A DNA stretch of 47,078 bases from JAHJTW01 sp964545545 (GTDB taxonomy: Bacteria > Krumholzibacteriota > Krumholzibacteriia > LZORAL124-64-63): assembly GCA_964545545.1 (NCBI GenBank), contig CAZJGK010000013.1:1-47078 (forward strand). Reading direction: 5' to 3'. The notes below the pieces were generated by a model that was given only the letters and a program-made list of their open reading frames with translations, was not told the DNA's origin and ran no database searches. Position numbers and translations under genes: made by a program. This document shows, piece after piece, positions 1-8,343 of this stretch. Positions within the stretch are counted from its first letter, which is position 1. Each line of letters opens with the position of its first letter.

Positions 1-1666
1 CCGTCCCCTTGTCCGATCCCTTGGTGGTGAAGAAGTTCGTGAACACCTTGCGTCGGATCTCAGCGTCGATGCCGGTCCCGTTGTCGGCCACTTCGAGGAT
101 CAGCACGCCATCCTCTTCCCGGGTGGTCACGATGACATGGAGGTCGGTCTTTTCACTGATCTCGCAGGCGTCCAGCGCGTTGGACACGAGATTGGTAAGG
201 CAGCCGTGAATGGATTCACCGTCCATGGGTGCGGGCATCAGTCCCGTTTGCAGGCTCGACGTGAGGTCGATGCCAACCATCGCCGCCTTGTCGTGGAACA
301 GGCGGACGACGTCATCGGCGATGGCGTTGGGATCGACCATCTCGACGGTCGGCTTACGCCCCTTGGCGAACTCCAGGAACTCCTTCACGAACGCCGTGAT
401 GCGGGCAATGTTCTCCTCGAGCATCTGCCAGCCCTGCACCATGCGCTGGTTGTCGCCCTTGGTCATGCCGGAGCGGAAGGCGTACATGCCGCCCTCCAGA
501 CCCATCAGCACATTCTTGACGCCGTGCGCGAGGCCGGCCACGGTCTGGCCAACGGCGGCCAGGCGTTCGGCCACCAGCTTCTCGCTCTCCATTTGCTTTA
601 TGTCCCGCAGATCCTGGGCAATGAAGGCCGAACCCAGGGACCGCTCCATCTTGTGCAGGTTCACTCCGGCCAGGCGCACCGGTATCTCCTCGCCGTCCCT
701 GTTGCGGATCATCGTCTCCGGCAGCAGGAACGAGTCCCCGACCGTGGCCAGCTGTTTAAGCAGCTCGGCCGAGACCATCTTCCGCGGCACGCGCTTGCCG
801 ATCATGCTCTCGCGTTGTTGGCCCCACAGGTCCTCGGCGGCCCGGTTCATGATGGCCACCTTCTGGGTCTCGTCCATGACCACGATCGCATCCAGGGACA
901 TCTCGATCAGGGTCGAACGCAGCATGTTCGCCACGGCCAGCTCGGTCTCCAGATTCGCGATCTGGGTCACGTCCAGGCACATCTCGATGACGTGGCTGAT
1001 GTCGCCGTCGGCCTGCATCAGGGGTGCCGTGGAGACCACGTAATGGGTCAGACAGCCGTCCTGGCCGGTGCCGATGTGGCGCGATGTGCAACTCTGGCCG
1101 TCAGCGAAGGTGCTGACCGCCGGACAGTCCTCGCACTCGGCGTTGCGATGCTTCAGCAGCTTGTAGCAGAAGTCGCCCCGCGGCTCGCCGAACTTGCGGC
1201 GGAACATCTCGTTGGCCTTGACCACGCGGCGGTCGCGATTGACCACGGCCACGTAGCAAGGCACCTTCTCGAATAGCGTTTGATACTCGCGCTGCAGCCG
1301 CTTGGTCGTCGTCAGGTCCGTCGTGATGGCGGCCATGTACGCGGCTTCCCTGCCGTCGGGGTCACCGCCCAGGGGCAGCAGCTGGGCCAGGTAGTTGACC
1401 GTGTGCCCGCCCTGATCGAGGCCCGCTTCTTCCAGGATCCGCTTCTTGCCGTCGGCGAAGCTCTGCCGGGCCGGGCAAATGTCACAGGGCTCCTCGCGGC
1501 CCTTGTAGACCTGGTAGCACATCCTGCCCACGCTCTCGCCGAACACCTCGCCGAAAGCCTGGTTGTGTTGGACGATCTGCATATCGCGGTCCATGACCAT
1601 GATGCCGGCCTGGACGGCCTCGATCAGCTCGTCGCCATGCAACTCCTGCCAGGTCATGTTGGACAT
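1..1666 (-). CDS. PAS-domain sensor histidine kinase (partial, C-terminus cut)
   Basis: The reading frame is open from an ATG at 1666 to the window edge (555 codons seen). It codes for a cytoplasmic sensor kinase with no membrane segment. Three PAS domains come first (about 10-120, 130-245 and 250-365). The first two carry a matching cysteine pattern: C50, then C61-D-I-C64-P; and C167, then C178-E-D-C181-P. The phospho-acceptor region contains GLAHGVKN with H381, followed by an N box (SNALDAC), a G1 box (DNGTGID) and an F-box start (FTNFFTTKGSDKG) of a HATPase domain. It is the last gene of the redox operon: the ATG lies 5 bases after the stop of the NrfD-cytochrome gene. No receiver domain is encoded nearby. 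The family is certain. The signal is unknown, though the cysteine PAS domains suggest a redox or metal cue. Confidence 0.9.
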   Translation of the reverse strand, partial: MSNMTWQELHGDELIEAVQAGIMVMDRDMQIVQHNQAFGEVFGESVGRMCYQVYKGREEPCDICPARQSFADGKKRILEEAGLDQGGHTVNYLAQLLPLGGDPDGREAAYMAAITTDLTTTKRLQREYQTLFEKVPCYVAVVNRDRRVVKANEMFRRKFGEPRGDFCYKLLKHRNAECEDCPAVSTFADGQSCTSRHIGTGQDGCLTHYVVSTAPLMQADGDISHVIEMCLDVTQIANLETELAVANMLRSTLIEMSLDAIVVMDETQKVAIMNRAAEDLWGQQRESMIGKRVPRKMVSAELLKQLATVGDSFLLPETMIRNRDGEEIPVRLAGVNLHKMERSLGSAFIAQDLRDIKQMESEKLVAERLAAVGQTVAGLAHGVKNVLMGLEGGMYAFRSGMTKGDNQRMVQGWQMLEENIARITAFVKEFLEFAKGRKPTVEMVDPNAIADDVVRLFHDKAAMVGIDLTSSLQTGLMPAPMDGESIHGCLTNLVSNALDACEISEKTDLHVIVTTREEDGVLILEVADNGTGIDAEIRRKVFTNFFTTKGSDKGT

Positions 1667-1671
1667 CTCGC

Positions 1672-3654
1672 CTACTTCCCGGCCACGACGGCGCCCGTGC
1701 TGCCCATGTCCAGCTCCCGCAACCGCTTCTGGTCCGCGAACTGGTGTCGGTGGCAGTTGGCGCACTCGCTTAGATAGGGTTCCTTCACGGCCTTGGCCTC
1801 TTCCTCGGCCTTGTGGCAGCCCACGCAAAGTGTGTGCATGGCTTGCTTGTAACCCGGCGCCACCCCACGGGGCAGATGGCTGTTGCGGGCCAGGGCCACG
1901 GCTTCGGCCGAGGTCAAGACGTGACAATCGTTGCAGGCCTTGGCCGTCTCGACGTTCTTCGGCAGGGCCGGATCGGGGTGGCATTCCACGCAACTGGTCT
2001 TGCCGCCCTTGGCCGCCACATGACGTTCGTGAGCGAAGGTGTTGGTCAAACGGTACATGTCCGTGTGGCAGAACGTGCACGACGTGCCCCGGCTGAGCAG
2101 GACGTTCCGGTGGTGGCACTTCCCGCACGAGGCCTCGTCCCCCAGGCGTCGCGCGTGTTCCTGGTGGGGAAACAGGACGAATCCATCGGCGCCGCCGCTG
2201 TCGATCAGCACCGCATTCTCGACGCCCGGATCGACTACGGCTGCCTGGTCGGAGCTCGCCACCAGCTCGAAATCATGGCCCGGTGCAGATGTCCGCGCGT
2301 GGCGAAGGATCAGCACCTCCTTCGGCCCGCGCACGACCTGCGGCCGGAACTCGCGACGCACCGCCACCTGGTCTTCCATCACGCCCAGGCCGACCACCGC
2401 GCCGATGATCCAGGCGATGACCGCCCGCTGTCCGCCGCCCAGCCAGGGCCCGCGCACGAATTGCTGCGAGGCCCGGTCGAAGGCCGGCGGAGTGAAGTGG
2501 TCTGCCGCCACCGGCGGCTCTTCCCACACGTTCAGGTTCTCGATGAAGAACAGGAAGATCAGCCCCAGCCCGGCGACGATGCCCAGACTGATGGCCAGTT
2601 CGCTCAGGGCCGGCAGGTATTTCTGACCGGTGATCGCCACGTGGGAGATACCGCCGACATCGGCCCGATTCAGGATGAATCCGGCCACGACCAGAAACGC
2701 GCCGCTGCCGATGGCCCAGCGTTTGCCCGCGAAGGTCGGCAGGGCAAAGAGCAGGATCGGCAGCACGGCAGCCATGGTGATCTCCCACCAAAACAGCACC
2801 GTGAACCAGGAGCCGGCGAAGGCCAGGTCAAACTTGCCGCGCACGATCAGATCGCCGAAGCGGAGGCCCAGGTACAGCACCAGCACCCAGGCCGCTGCCC
2901 GGGTCAGGCCCCGCAGCTGCGGCCACTCGGCTTCGCGCTTGTACAGCCAGGAGGTGATCAGGCTCTCCAGCGTGACCATGGCCAAACCCAGAGCCACGGC
3001 CGACACGAGGAACATCAGCGGCAGGATCGGCGAGAACCACAGCTCCGGCATGCGCCCTTGCGACAGCAGAAGCAGCGTGCCCAGGGATGACTGGTGCAGC
3101 GACGACAGGCCGATGCCCAGGATCACCAGGGGCAGCGTGATCCGCCGCAGGAAGCGGACGATACCCTGGGCCCACCGGAACTTCTCCAGCCCCGTGGGCA
3201 GAAACTCCAGCATCAGGACGGTCGTGTACAGCATGACGCACATGGCCACCTCGAACAGCGGCGAGTGCAGGTTGTGGTAGAAGATGGGCCGCCAGATGTT
3301 CCACGGACGGCCGAGATCCACCATCAGGCCGATGATCACCGCCAGGTACCCCAGGAATGCGGTCAACACCGCGGCGCGCACGATGCCGTGGTACTGCTTG
3401 CGCCCCAGGATATAGACGATGCCGGCAATGACGAAGCCGCCGGCGGCCAGGGCGACTCCGGCCATGACATCGAAACCGATCCACATGCCCCAGGGTGTGG
3501 TGTCGGTAAGATTCGTGGTCAGGCCCAGGCCGAGGGCGAAACGGATCACGGCAACGACGGTCGCGGCGCCCACCAGGAACCAGAGGACGGCCTTGGTCCA
3601 GATCAGGCGAAGATTCGTGGCGACATTGTCGGTCACAGCGACGTGGTCGGTCAT
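1672..3654 (-). CDS. NrfD/HmcC-type quinone-interacting membrane protein fused to a hexahaem cytochrome c
   Basis: 660 residues. About ten hydrophobic segments in residues 20-380 form an NrfD/PsrC/HmcC-type integral membrane subunit, a family that exchanges electrons with menaquinone. An extra hydrophobic segment near 405-425 (AVIAWIIGAVVG) is followed by a soluble domain with six CxxCH haem motifs between C510 and C631: CGKCH, CTFCH, CVECH, CNDCH, CVGCH and CANCH. Extra histidines could serve as sixth ligands. Haem attachment needs the periplasm, so the eleventh segment probably carries the cytochrome across the membrane. Relatives usually encode NrfD (HmcC, DsrP) and the cytochrome (HmcA, DsrJ) as separate genes. 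The ATG overlaps the ferredoxin stop (ATGA), indicating translational coupling. Its role is inferred to be electron transfer between the quinone pool and periplasmic carriers. Confidence 0.9.
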   Translation of the reverse strand: MTDHVAVTDNVATNLRLIWTKAVLWFLVGAATVVAVIRFALGLGLTTNLTDTTPWGMWIGFDVMAGVALAAGGFVIAGIVYILGRKQYHGIVRAAVLTAFLGYLAVIIGLMVDLGRPWNIWRPIFYHNLHSPLFEVAMCVMLYTTVLMLEFLPTGLEKFRWAQGIVRFLRRITLPLVILGIGLSSLHQSSLGTLLLLSQGRMPELWFSPILPLMFLVSAVALGLAMVTLESLITSWLYKREAEWPQLRGLTRAAAWVLVLYLGLRFGDLIVRGKFDLAFAGSWFTVLFWWEITMAAVLPILLFALPTFAGKRWAIGSGAFLVVAGFILNRADVGGISHVAITGQKYLPALSELAISLGIVAGLGLIFLFFIENLNVWEEPPVAADHFTPPAFDRASQQFVRGPWLGGGQRAVIAWIIGAVVGLGVMEDQVAVRREFRPQVVRGPKEVLILRHARTSAPGHDFELVASSDQAAVVDPGVENAVLIDSGGADGFVLFPHQEHARRLGDEASCGKCHHRNVLLSRGTSCTFCHTDMYRLTNTFAHERHVAAKGGKTSCVECHPDPALPKNVETAKACNDCHVLTSAEAVALARNSHLPRGVAPGYKQAMHTLCVGCHKAEEEAKAVKEPYLSECANCHRHQFADQKRLRELDMGSTGAVVAGK

Positions 3655-4499
3655 GACTCACTCCCTGTCGTATCGGTGTCCTCGGTTGTGGTTGTCTCGA
3701 TGGCTTCCGCATCGGCCAGTTCCCCCGCCAGCTTCTGCCGGCGGCGCACCACCCAGTGGATGCCCGCCATGACACCGACCACCGTCAGGAAGGTCATGGG
3801 CACGGTGCTCAACGCGGCCATGGCGTATTCGGGCACGGCCCGGTTGGTCAGGCTGTCGGGCCAGCCTACCGCGTCCAGCTCGACGTCCGAGATGTACAAC
3901 ACGCTGGTGCCGCCCACCTCGTGTTCACCCCAGATGTGGTTGATGTACTTGCCCGGTTGGCTCGCTATGCGGCGCTTCGCCTCCGCGAGCATCGCGTCAC
4001 GCGAGCCGAAGATCGTCGCGCCCGTGGGGCAGGCGTGGGTGCAGGCGGGCTGATCCAGTTCGCCCGCGATGATCTTGTCGTAGCAGAGGATGCACTTGCG
4101 CACGCGCGGTTTGGCCGATTCCCATTCGTAGCGCGTCATGCGGAACGGGCAGGCCATCATGCAGTAGCGGCAGCCCATGCAGATGGTAGGGTTGTAGGAC
4201 ACGGCCCCGGTGTCGGTCACCTTCAGGGCGCCCACCGGACAGGCCGCAGCACAGCCCGGTTCCAGGCAGTGGCGGCAGTGCTCCCGCACGTACCGGCCTT
4301 CCTTGGTCGTCTTGATGGTCGTCCAGCGCGTGGACGACAGGTCGGTGGCTGAGCCCTGCCAGGCGTGCGGCGCATCAAAGTCACCCGTACCGTTGGTGAC
4401 CTTGCAGGCGGTGACGCATTTCTCGCAGCCGATGCACTTGGTGACATCGGTCAGCATGGCAAAGGACCTGCCGTTGGATTTTTTCTTCGTCGAACTCAT
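3651..4499 (-). CDS. Four-cluster ferredoxin subunit with C-terminal membrane anchor (HmcB/DsrO-like)
   Basis: 282 residues. The chosen ATG (MSSTKKKSNG) overlaps the stop of the cytochrome b gene as ATGA; a longer in-frame start would run deep into that gene. Four ferredoxin motifs are visible: CIGCEKCVTACK, CRHCLEPGCAAACP, CMGCRYCMMACP and CILCYDK...CTHACP. This gives 16 cysteines for four [4Fe-4S] clusters, as in HybA, HmcB and DsrO. A hydrophobic segment (MTFLTVVGVMAGIHWVV) near the C-terminus anchors it, followed by a basic stretch and an acidic, threonine-rich tail. There is no twin-arginine signal at the N-terminus, unlike DsrO, so I infer the clusters face the cytoplasm as proposed for HmcB. 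It should pass electrons to or from the NrfD subunit encoded next. Confidence 0.92.
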   Translation of the reverse strand: MSSTKKKSNGRSFAMLTDVTKCIGCEKCVTACKVTNGTGDFDAPHAWQGSATDLSSTRWTTIKTTKEGRYVREHCRHCLEPGCAAACPVGALKVTDTGAVSYNPTICMGCRYCMMACPFRMTRYEWESAKPRVRKCILCYDKIIAGELDQPACTHACPTGATIFGSRDAMLAEAKRRIASQPGKYINHIWGEHEVGGTSVLYISDVELDAVGWPDSLTNRAVPEYAMAALSTVPMTFLTVVGVMAGIHWVVRRRQKLAGELADAEAIETTTTEDTDTTGSES

Positions 4500-5197
4500 A
4501 TCGGCTCGTTCTCCTTGGCCAAGGCCACGGCGACGTGCTTGCCGCACTCGGCGGGGAAATGCCACCCAACTTCACTGATCAGCTGGGTGATCGGCACGAA
4601 CACGCAGTGGACGATCTTGCTCAGGGGTGTCAGGATCAGGACCAGGTTGCCCGCCAGCATGTGCATCAGCAGCATGGTTCGCGGCGCCAGTGGTGAGATC
4701 TCGGGATGGGCCGCCAGATAGCCGCTCCCGGCCAGCAGAAACAGCAGCAGCAGGATGAAGACGTCGCTTAGATTGGTCAGGTCGCGCGAGGCGGCGACGA
4801 AGAAGCGTTCGGCCAGGACCACGAACAGTCCGGCCAGGGCGACCCAGGTCAAAACATCGGCCACGATCGGACTCAGGACGGGCCAGAAGCCCAGGCCACC
4901 GGCCCACAACGCCACGTGGCCCACGCCGAACAGCGGCACCAGGATGATCCCCACGTGGAAGGCCATGGACGCCAGCGAGTAGAGCGGCCGGTGACGCACG
5001 ATCCGGATCGGCCACAACCAACCCAACGTCGACCTCCACACCACGCTGAGGGGGATATTCTTGTCCCCGGCCCGGCTGTAGGATGATCTCAGGATCCAGA
5101 TCGCGCTGCCCAGCCGGTATGCCAGTCCCAGAAGACAGATGGCCAAGGAGATCCTTAGGAACGGTCCTCTGGCCAAGTTGATCCAGGTTTCGGTCAT
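4496..5197 (-). CDS. NarI/DsrM-like cytochrome b membrane subunit
   Basis: 233 residues with about five hydrophobic segments, resembling the di-haem b subunits NarI, HmcE and DsrM. Likely haem-ligand histidines lie in membrane segments, for example in MAFHVGIILV, FGVGHVALW and LLMHMLAGNLV. The start is well supported: GGAGG sits about 8 bases upstream of the ATG. The gene lies 44 bases after the HdrD-like gene and overlaps the ferredoxin gene by four bases. In the DsrMK and HmcEF pairs this type of subunit oxidises or reduces menaquinone and hands electrons to the HdrD-like partner on the cytoplasmic side. The same pairing is expected here, since the HdrD-like gene directly precedes it. Confidence 0.9.
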   Translation of the reverse strand: MTETWINLARGPFLRISLAICLLGLAYRLGSAIWILRSSYSRAGDKNIPLSVVWRSTLGWLWPIRIVRHRPLYSLASMAFHVGIILVPLFGVGHVALWAGGLGFWPVLSPIVADVLTWVALAGLFVVLAERFFVAASRDLTNLSDVFILLLLFLLAGSGYLAAHPEISPLAPRTMLLMHMLAGNLVLILTPLSKIVHCVFVPITQLISEVGWHFPAECGKHVAVALAKENEPI

Positions 5198-5241
5198 GTC
5201 TTTTGCCTCCGCTACCTTGTTGTCGTATGAATCCTATCGGT

Positions 5242-6630
5242 TCACGGGGTCGAGGCTTCCGCCTCGGCCTCGGGCTTGATCCGCATGAAATCAGGTGCCA
5301 CCAAGGCCTTCAGGATCAGGTCGTGCAGACCGGTCACCTTGCAGTCGACCTCGTTATCCTGCAGCAACTCGGCCACCTGCTTCTTGCAGTTGGCGCAGGG
5401 CGCGACGCAAAGCTTGGCCCCCGTGGCGCGGATCTGGTCCGCCTTGGTCTTGCCGCCGGTCAAGGTCCGGAACTTGCGGATCTCGTCCACCGACACCGTG
5501 CCCCCGCCACCGCCGCAGCAGTAGTTGTCCTTGCGGTTGGGAGTCATCTCCACGAAGTCCCGGCAGATGTACTTCAGGATCTCGCGGGGCTGCTCGGTGA
5601 TCCAGCCGCTGCGCGCGATGTTGCATGGATCGTGGTAGGTCACGCGCTCCTCGATCACGTTGGGCCGAAACTCGAGCTTGCCGGCCTTCCACGCCTCGTA
5701 GGTCCACTCCATGATGTTGATCACCGGCGGAGCATTGTCGCCGCCGCAGAAGGTCGGCATGAAGGCCTTGGCCGACCGCGAGGCGTGGCCGCACTCGCCG
5801 ATCAGGACGGTCTTGGCGTGCAACCGCTTGACCTCGGCCGCCTCGGCCGAGACGATGCGGTCGAGCAAACGGTCGCTGTAGAACAGCCCGTAGTTGATGC
5901 CGTCGAAATTCTGCGTACCGATAGTCCACGACGCCTTGGCCGCGGTCAGTACCGCCGCTACACCCATCAGGGTGTCGGGCTCCAGCAGGTAGTCGCTGAC
6001 GGCCGGAAAGAAGACCATCTCGGCGCCCTCGACATCCATCGGGAACTCGATCTTGATGCCGTGCAGTTCCTCGGCGTCCTCCACGAGGAACTCGCACGTG
6101 TCCTGCATGGCCGGCGCCGGAATGGCCGACGTGTTGTGCGTCTTGCCCTCGAGCTGCTCGCGCGTCGCGACGACCAGGGCCTTGGGCACGAGGTTGACCT
6201 CGGACAGCACCCAGCGCGCCAAGTGCGTGATCAGGCCGTGATCGATGCCCATCGGACACTCGATCTTGCAGCGCCGACAAGCCGTGCAGCGGTAGTACGA
6301 GTCCGCCATCTGCTGGATGTAGTCGTCGGTCAGGACGAAGCCGCCCGCGGTGAATCGCGCCTTCAACGCGCCGGTGATCGTGAAGTAGCGCCGGTAGATC
6401 CGTAGCAGCAGTTCGGACCGCTCGCAGGGGATGTCGCGTTTCTCATGGGTGACCTGGTACACCGGACAAGTGCCGGCACAGCGGCCGCAGTGGGCCTTCA
6501 TCTGGGCCGCCGCGCTCAGGACCGGCGTGTAATTGGAATGCGACAGGATGGCGGCGAAAGCCTCGAGGAACCGGCGAGGCAACTCGTTCTCGTTCATCTT
6601 CTCGAGATAATAGGGAACAACGATGGCCAT
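5242..6630 (-). CDS. HdrD/DsrK/HmcF-like iron-sulfur protein with CCG domain
   Basis: 462 residues. The ATG at 6630 is preceded by a GGAG-type ribosome site; an upstream in-frame extension has no support and would run through the sigma-54 promoter. Two [4Fe-4S] motifs occur in the N-terminal half (CGRCAGTCPVYQ and CTACRRCKIECPMG). The C-terminal half has a CCG domain: a cysteine in ECGH, then YHDPCN, then YCCGGGGG near residue 370, then CANCKK. This is the signature of the noncubane-cluster-binding family that includes heterodisulfide reductase subunit D, DsrK and HmcF. No transmembrane segment is visible, so it should be a cytoplasmic subunit docked on the cytochrome b. It is the first gene of the operon. 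The physiological thiol partner (a DsrC-type protein, for instance) is not encoded in this window. Confidence 0.92.
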   Translation of the reverse strand: MAIVVPYYLEKMNENELPRRFLEAFAAILSHSNYTPVLSAAAQMKAHCGRCAGTCPVYQVTHEKRDIPCERSELLLRIYRRYFTITGALKARFTAGGFVLTDDYIQQMADSYYRCTACRRCKIECPMGIDHGLITHLARWVLSEVNLVPKALVVATREQLEGKTHNTSAIPAPAMQDTCEFLVEDAEELHGIKIEFPMDVEGAEMVFFPAVSDYLLEPDTLMGVAAVLTAAKASWTIGTQNFDGINYGLFYSDRLLDRIVSAEAAEVKRLHAKTVLIGECGHASRSAKAFMPTFCGGDNAPPVINIMEWTYEAWKAGKLEFRPNVIEERVTYHDPCNIARSGWITEQPREILKYICRDFVEMTPNRKDNYCCGGGGGTVSVDEIRKFRTLTGGKTKADQIRATGAKLCVAPCANCKKQVAELLQDNEVDCKVTGLHDLILKALVAPDFMRIKPEAEAEASTP

Positions 6631-6693
6631 GGTCTCCGCTCCGGGTGGATGGCTCGCACAGAGTGTGACGTTTAGTTGTGACGCGTCCAGACC

Positions 6694-6708
6694 GCATCTT
6701 GTGTGCCA
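6694..6708 (-). promoter_or_regulatory. Sigma-54 (RpoN) -24/-12 promoter of the redox operon
   Basis: On the minus strand the sequence reads TGGCACACAAGATGC. It has the GG and GC doublets at the exact spacing of the RpoN consensus (TGGCAC-N5-TTGC type). The predicted start of transcription falls near 6682, about 50 bases before the HdrD-like ATG. The divergent neighbour is a sigma-54 activator, which strongly supports the call. Confidence 0.85.
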
Positions 6709-6711
6709 CCT

Positions 6712-6810
6712 TTGTCGAAACACGACAACATATATTCACATAACGAGTTACGTTATTTTTGACAAATTGTCTTTGGTTTCCATGATACGTTTCAGTTCCA
6801 CTTATGGAAC
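6712..6810. promoter_or_regulatory. Cluster of inverted repeats, candidate activator-binding sites
   Basis: Four inverted repeats lie just upstream of the -24/-12 element. TTGTCG-N5-CGACAA (6712-6728) and GACAA-A-TTGTC (6761-6771) share the half-site TTGTC. TAACG-N5-CGTTA is at 6741-6755 and GTTCCA-CTTA-TGGAAC at 6795-6810. This AT-rich stretch separates the redox operon from the divergent sigma-54 activator. Enhancer sites for such activators are usually palindromes located 80-200 bases upstream of the promoter, so these are reasonable candidates. Which protein binds which repeat cannot be told from sequence. Confidence 0.5.
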
Positions 6811-6912
6811 ATGCGTTAGATTTTTGTTGCATTTGCGAGACATATGGGACATTATCAATGAGAAAAACACAACATAAACAACGGTCGTCACCCCGGCCCG
6901 GAGGCTCCTGTC

Positions 6913-8271
6913 ATGGGTCAGCAGATCGATCGCGAGATCGGCGTAACCATCTTCGAGAACATCCCCCACGGCATCTTCACCGTCGATTCCACGGGTATCA
7001 TCACGGGTTTCAACCGGGCGGCCGAACGCATCACCGGCTGGGGCCGCGAAGAGGCTATCGGCATGCGCTGCCGCGAGGTCTTCCAGTCCGACCAATGCGA
7101 GAAGTACTGCTTCCTGCAGCACAGCATCGAGGACGACGAGGAGCACCGTGATGTCGAGGTCGAGATCAGGACCAAGAACGGTCAGCGCCGCCTGATTGCC
7201 ATCAGCACGGCCAAGCTGGAGGGACCCGACGGCCAGGTCGCCGCCGGAGTGGAGATGTTCCGTGACCTGACCACCGTGGCCCAGTTGCGCCGGCAGATCA
7301 CCCAGAGCTACACCAGCGAGGACATCATCTCCAGGAGTCCGGCCATGCGCGGCGTGCGCGAGCTGGTGCCCCTGGTGGCCAAGAGCATGAGCACGGTCCT
7401 GATCGAGGGCGAACCCGGCACGGGCAAGGAACTGATCGCCCGGGCCATCCACAACCTCGGACCGCGCAAGAACAAGCCTTTCATCGCCGTGAACTGCGGC
7501 GCGCTGCCGGACAACCTCGCCGAATCCGAGCTTTTCGGCTACCAGAAGGGCGCGTTCACCGACGCGACCCACAACAAGCCCGGCCGTTTCGCCGCCGCCG
7601 AGGGCGGCACCCTGTTCCTGGACGAGGTGAGCGAAATATCCCCCGCGGTGCAGGTCAAACTGCTGCGCGTGCTGCAGGAAAAGGAGTACACCCCCCTGGG
7701 CGCGGTCAGGCAGACGAAGTCCGACGTGCGCATCCTGGCCGCGACGAACAAGGACCTGGCGAACGAGGTGAAGCAGGGCCGTTTCCGCCTGGATCTGTTC
7801 TACCGCCTGTATGTGGTGAGGGTCAACCTGCCGCCGTTGCGGGCCCGGCCCGAGGACATTCCCCTGCTGGTCGATCACTTCATCAGGAAGTTCAGCGTGC
7901 TGCAGGTCCGGCGCATTATCGGCATCAGCGAGCGGGCCATGGCCCAGCTGATGGCCTACGACTACCCCGGCAACGTGCGTGAACTGGAGAATGCCATCGA
8001 GCACGGGTTCGTCGTCTGCGGCGGAAGCATCATCGAGAGGGAGGATCTGCCGCCGCACATCATCGGCGAGGCAATGCTGCCGATGAGCAATGGCAGCCAG
8101 TCGTGGCCGGGTAGCGTGCCGAGCGACGGACAGCCCCTGCAGAACGCCGAGGCCGCAACCATCCGCGAAGCTCTGGCGCACAGCAGCGGCAGGCGCGCGG
8201 AAACGGCCAAGGAGCTGGGCATCTCACGCAATACGTTGTGGCGGAAGATGAAGAAGTATGGGATCGAGTAG
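6913..8271 (+). CDS. Sigma-54-dependent transcriptional activator (PAS-AAA+-Fis)
   Basis: 452 residues; GGAGG precedes the ATG. An N-terminal PAS domain (about 10-125) contains C53, C62 and C66. The AAA+ domain follows, with Walker A GEPGTGKE at 166-173, a GAFTDA loop at 213-218 (a variant of the GAFTGA that contacts sigma-54), Walker B GGTLFLDE near 232, and a later arginine-rich sensor II region. A Fis-type helix-turn-helix ends the protein (about 415-452, with TAKELGISRNTLWRKMKK). There is no receiver domain, so control should come from the PAS domain directly. It is transcribed away from the redox operon, which has a clear sigma-54 promoter, and is its likely activator. Cytoplasmic DNA-binding ATPase. 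Confidence 0.93.
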   Translation: MGQQIDREIGVTIFENIPHGIFTVDSTGIITGFNRAAERITGWGREEAIGMRCREVFQSDQCEKYCFLQHSIEDDEEHRDVEVEIRTKNGQRRLIAISTAKLEGPDGQVAAGVEMFRDLTTVAQLRRQITQSYTSEDIISRSPAMRGVRELVPLVAKSMSTVLIEGEPGTGKELIARAIHNLGPRKNKPFIAVNCGALPDNLAESELFGYQKGAFTDATHNKPGRFAAAEGGTLFLDEVSEISPAVQVKLLRVLQEKEYTPLGAVRQTKSDVRILAATNKDLANEVKQGRFRLDLFYRLYVVRVNLPPLRARPEDIPLLVDHFIRKFSVLQVRRIIGISERAMAQLMAYDYPGNVRELENAIEHGFVVCGGSIIEREDLPPHIIGEAMLPMSNGSQSWPGSVPSDGQPLQNAEAATIREALAHSSGRRAETAKELGISRNTLWRKMKKYGIE

Positions 8272-8343
8272 GCTGCGACCCTCCATCCCCTTACCGCCTC
8301 GCCCGCTCGCGCCCTCCCGCCTGGTCGTCACCGTGGTTCCCGG

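Noticed and set aside
137..1276. Long plus-strand open frame (379 codons)
   Set aside because: It is antisense to the PAS histidine kinase, whose minus-strand frame has clear PAS and kinase motifs. The plus frame is histidine/glutamine/valine-rich noise typical of high-GC shadows.
1813..3090. Plus-strand open frame of 425 codons
   Set aside because: Antisense to the NrfD-cytochrome gene; no family resemblance and no ribosome site.
6802..8181. Minus-strand open frame of 459 codons
   Set aside because: Exact antisense of the sigma-54 activator; the composition is a shadow and would overlap the divergent promoter region.
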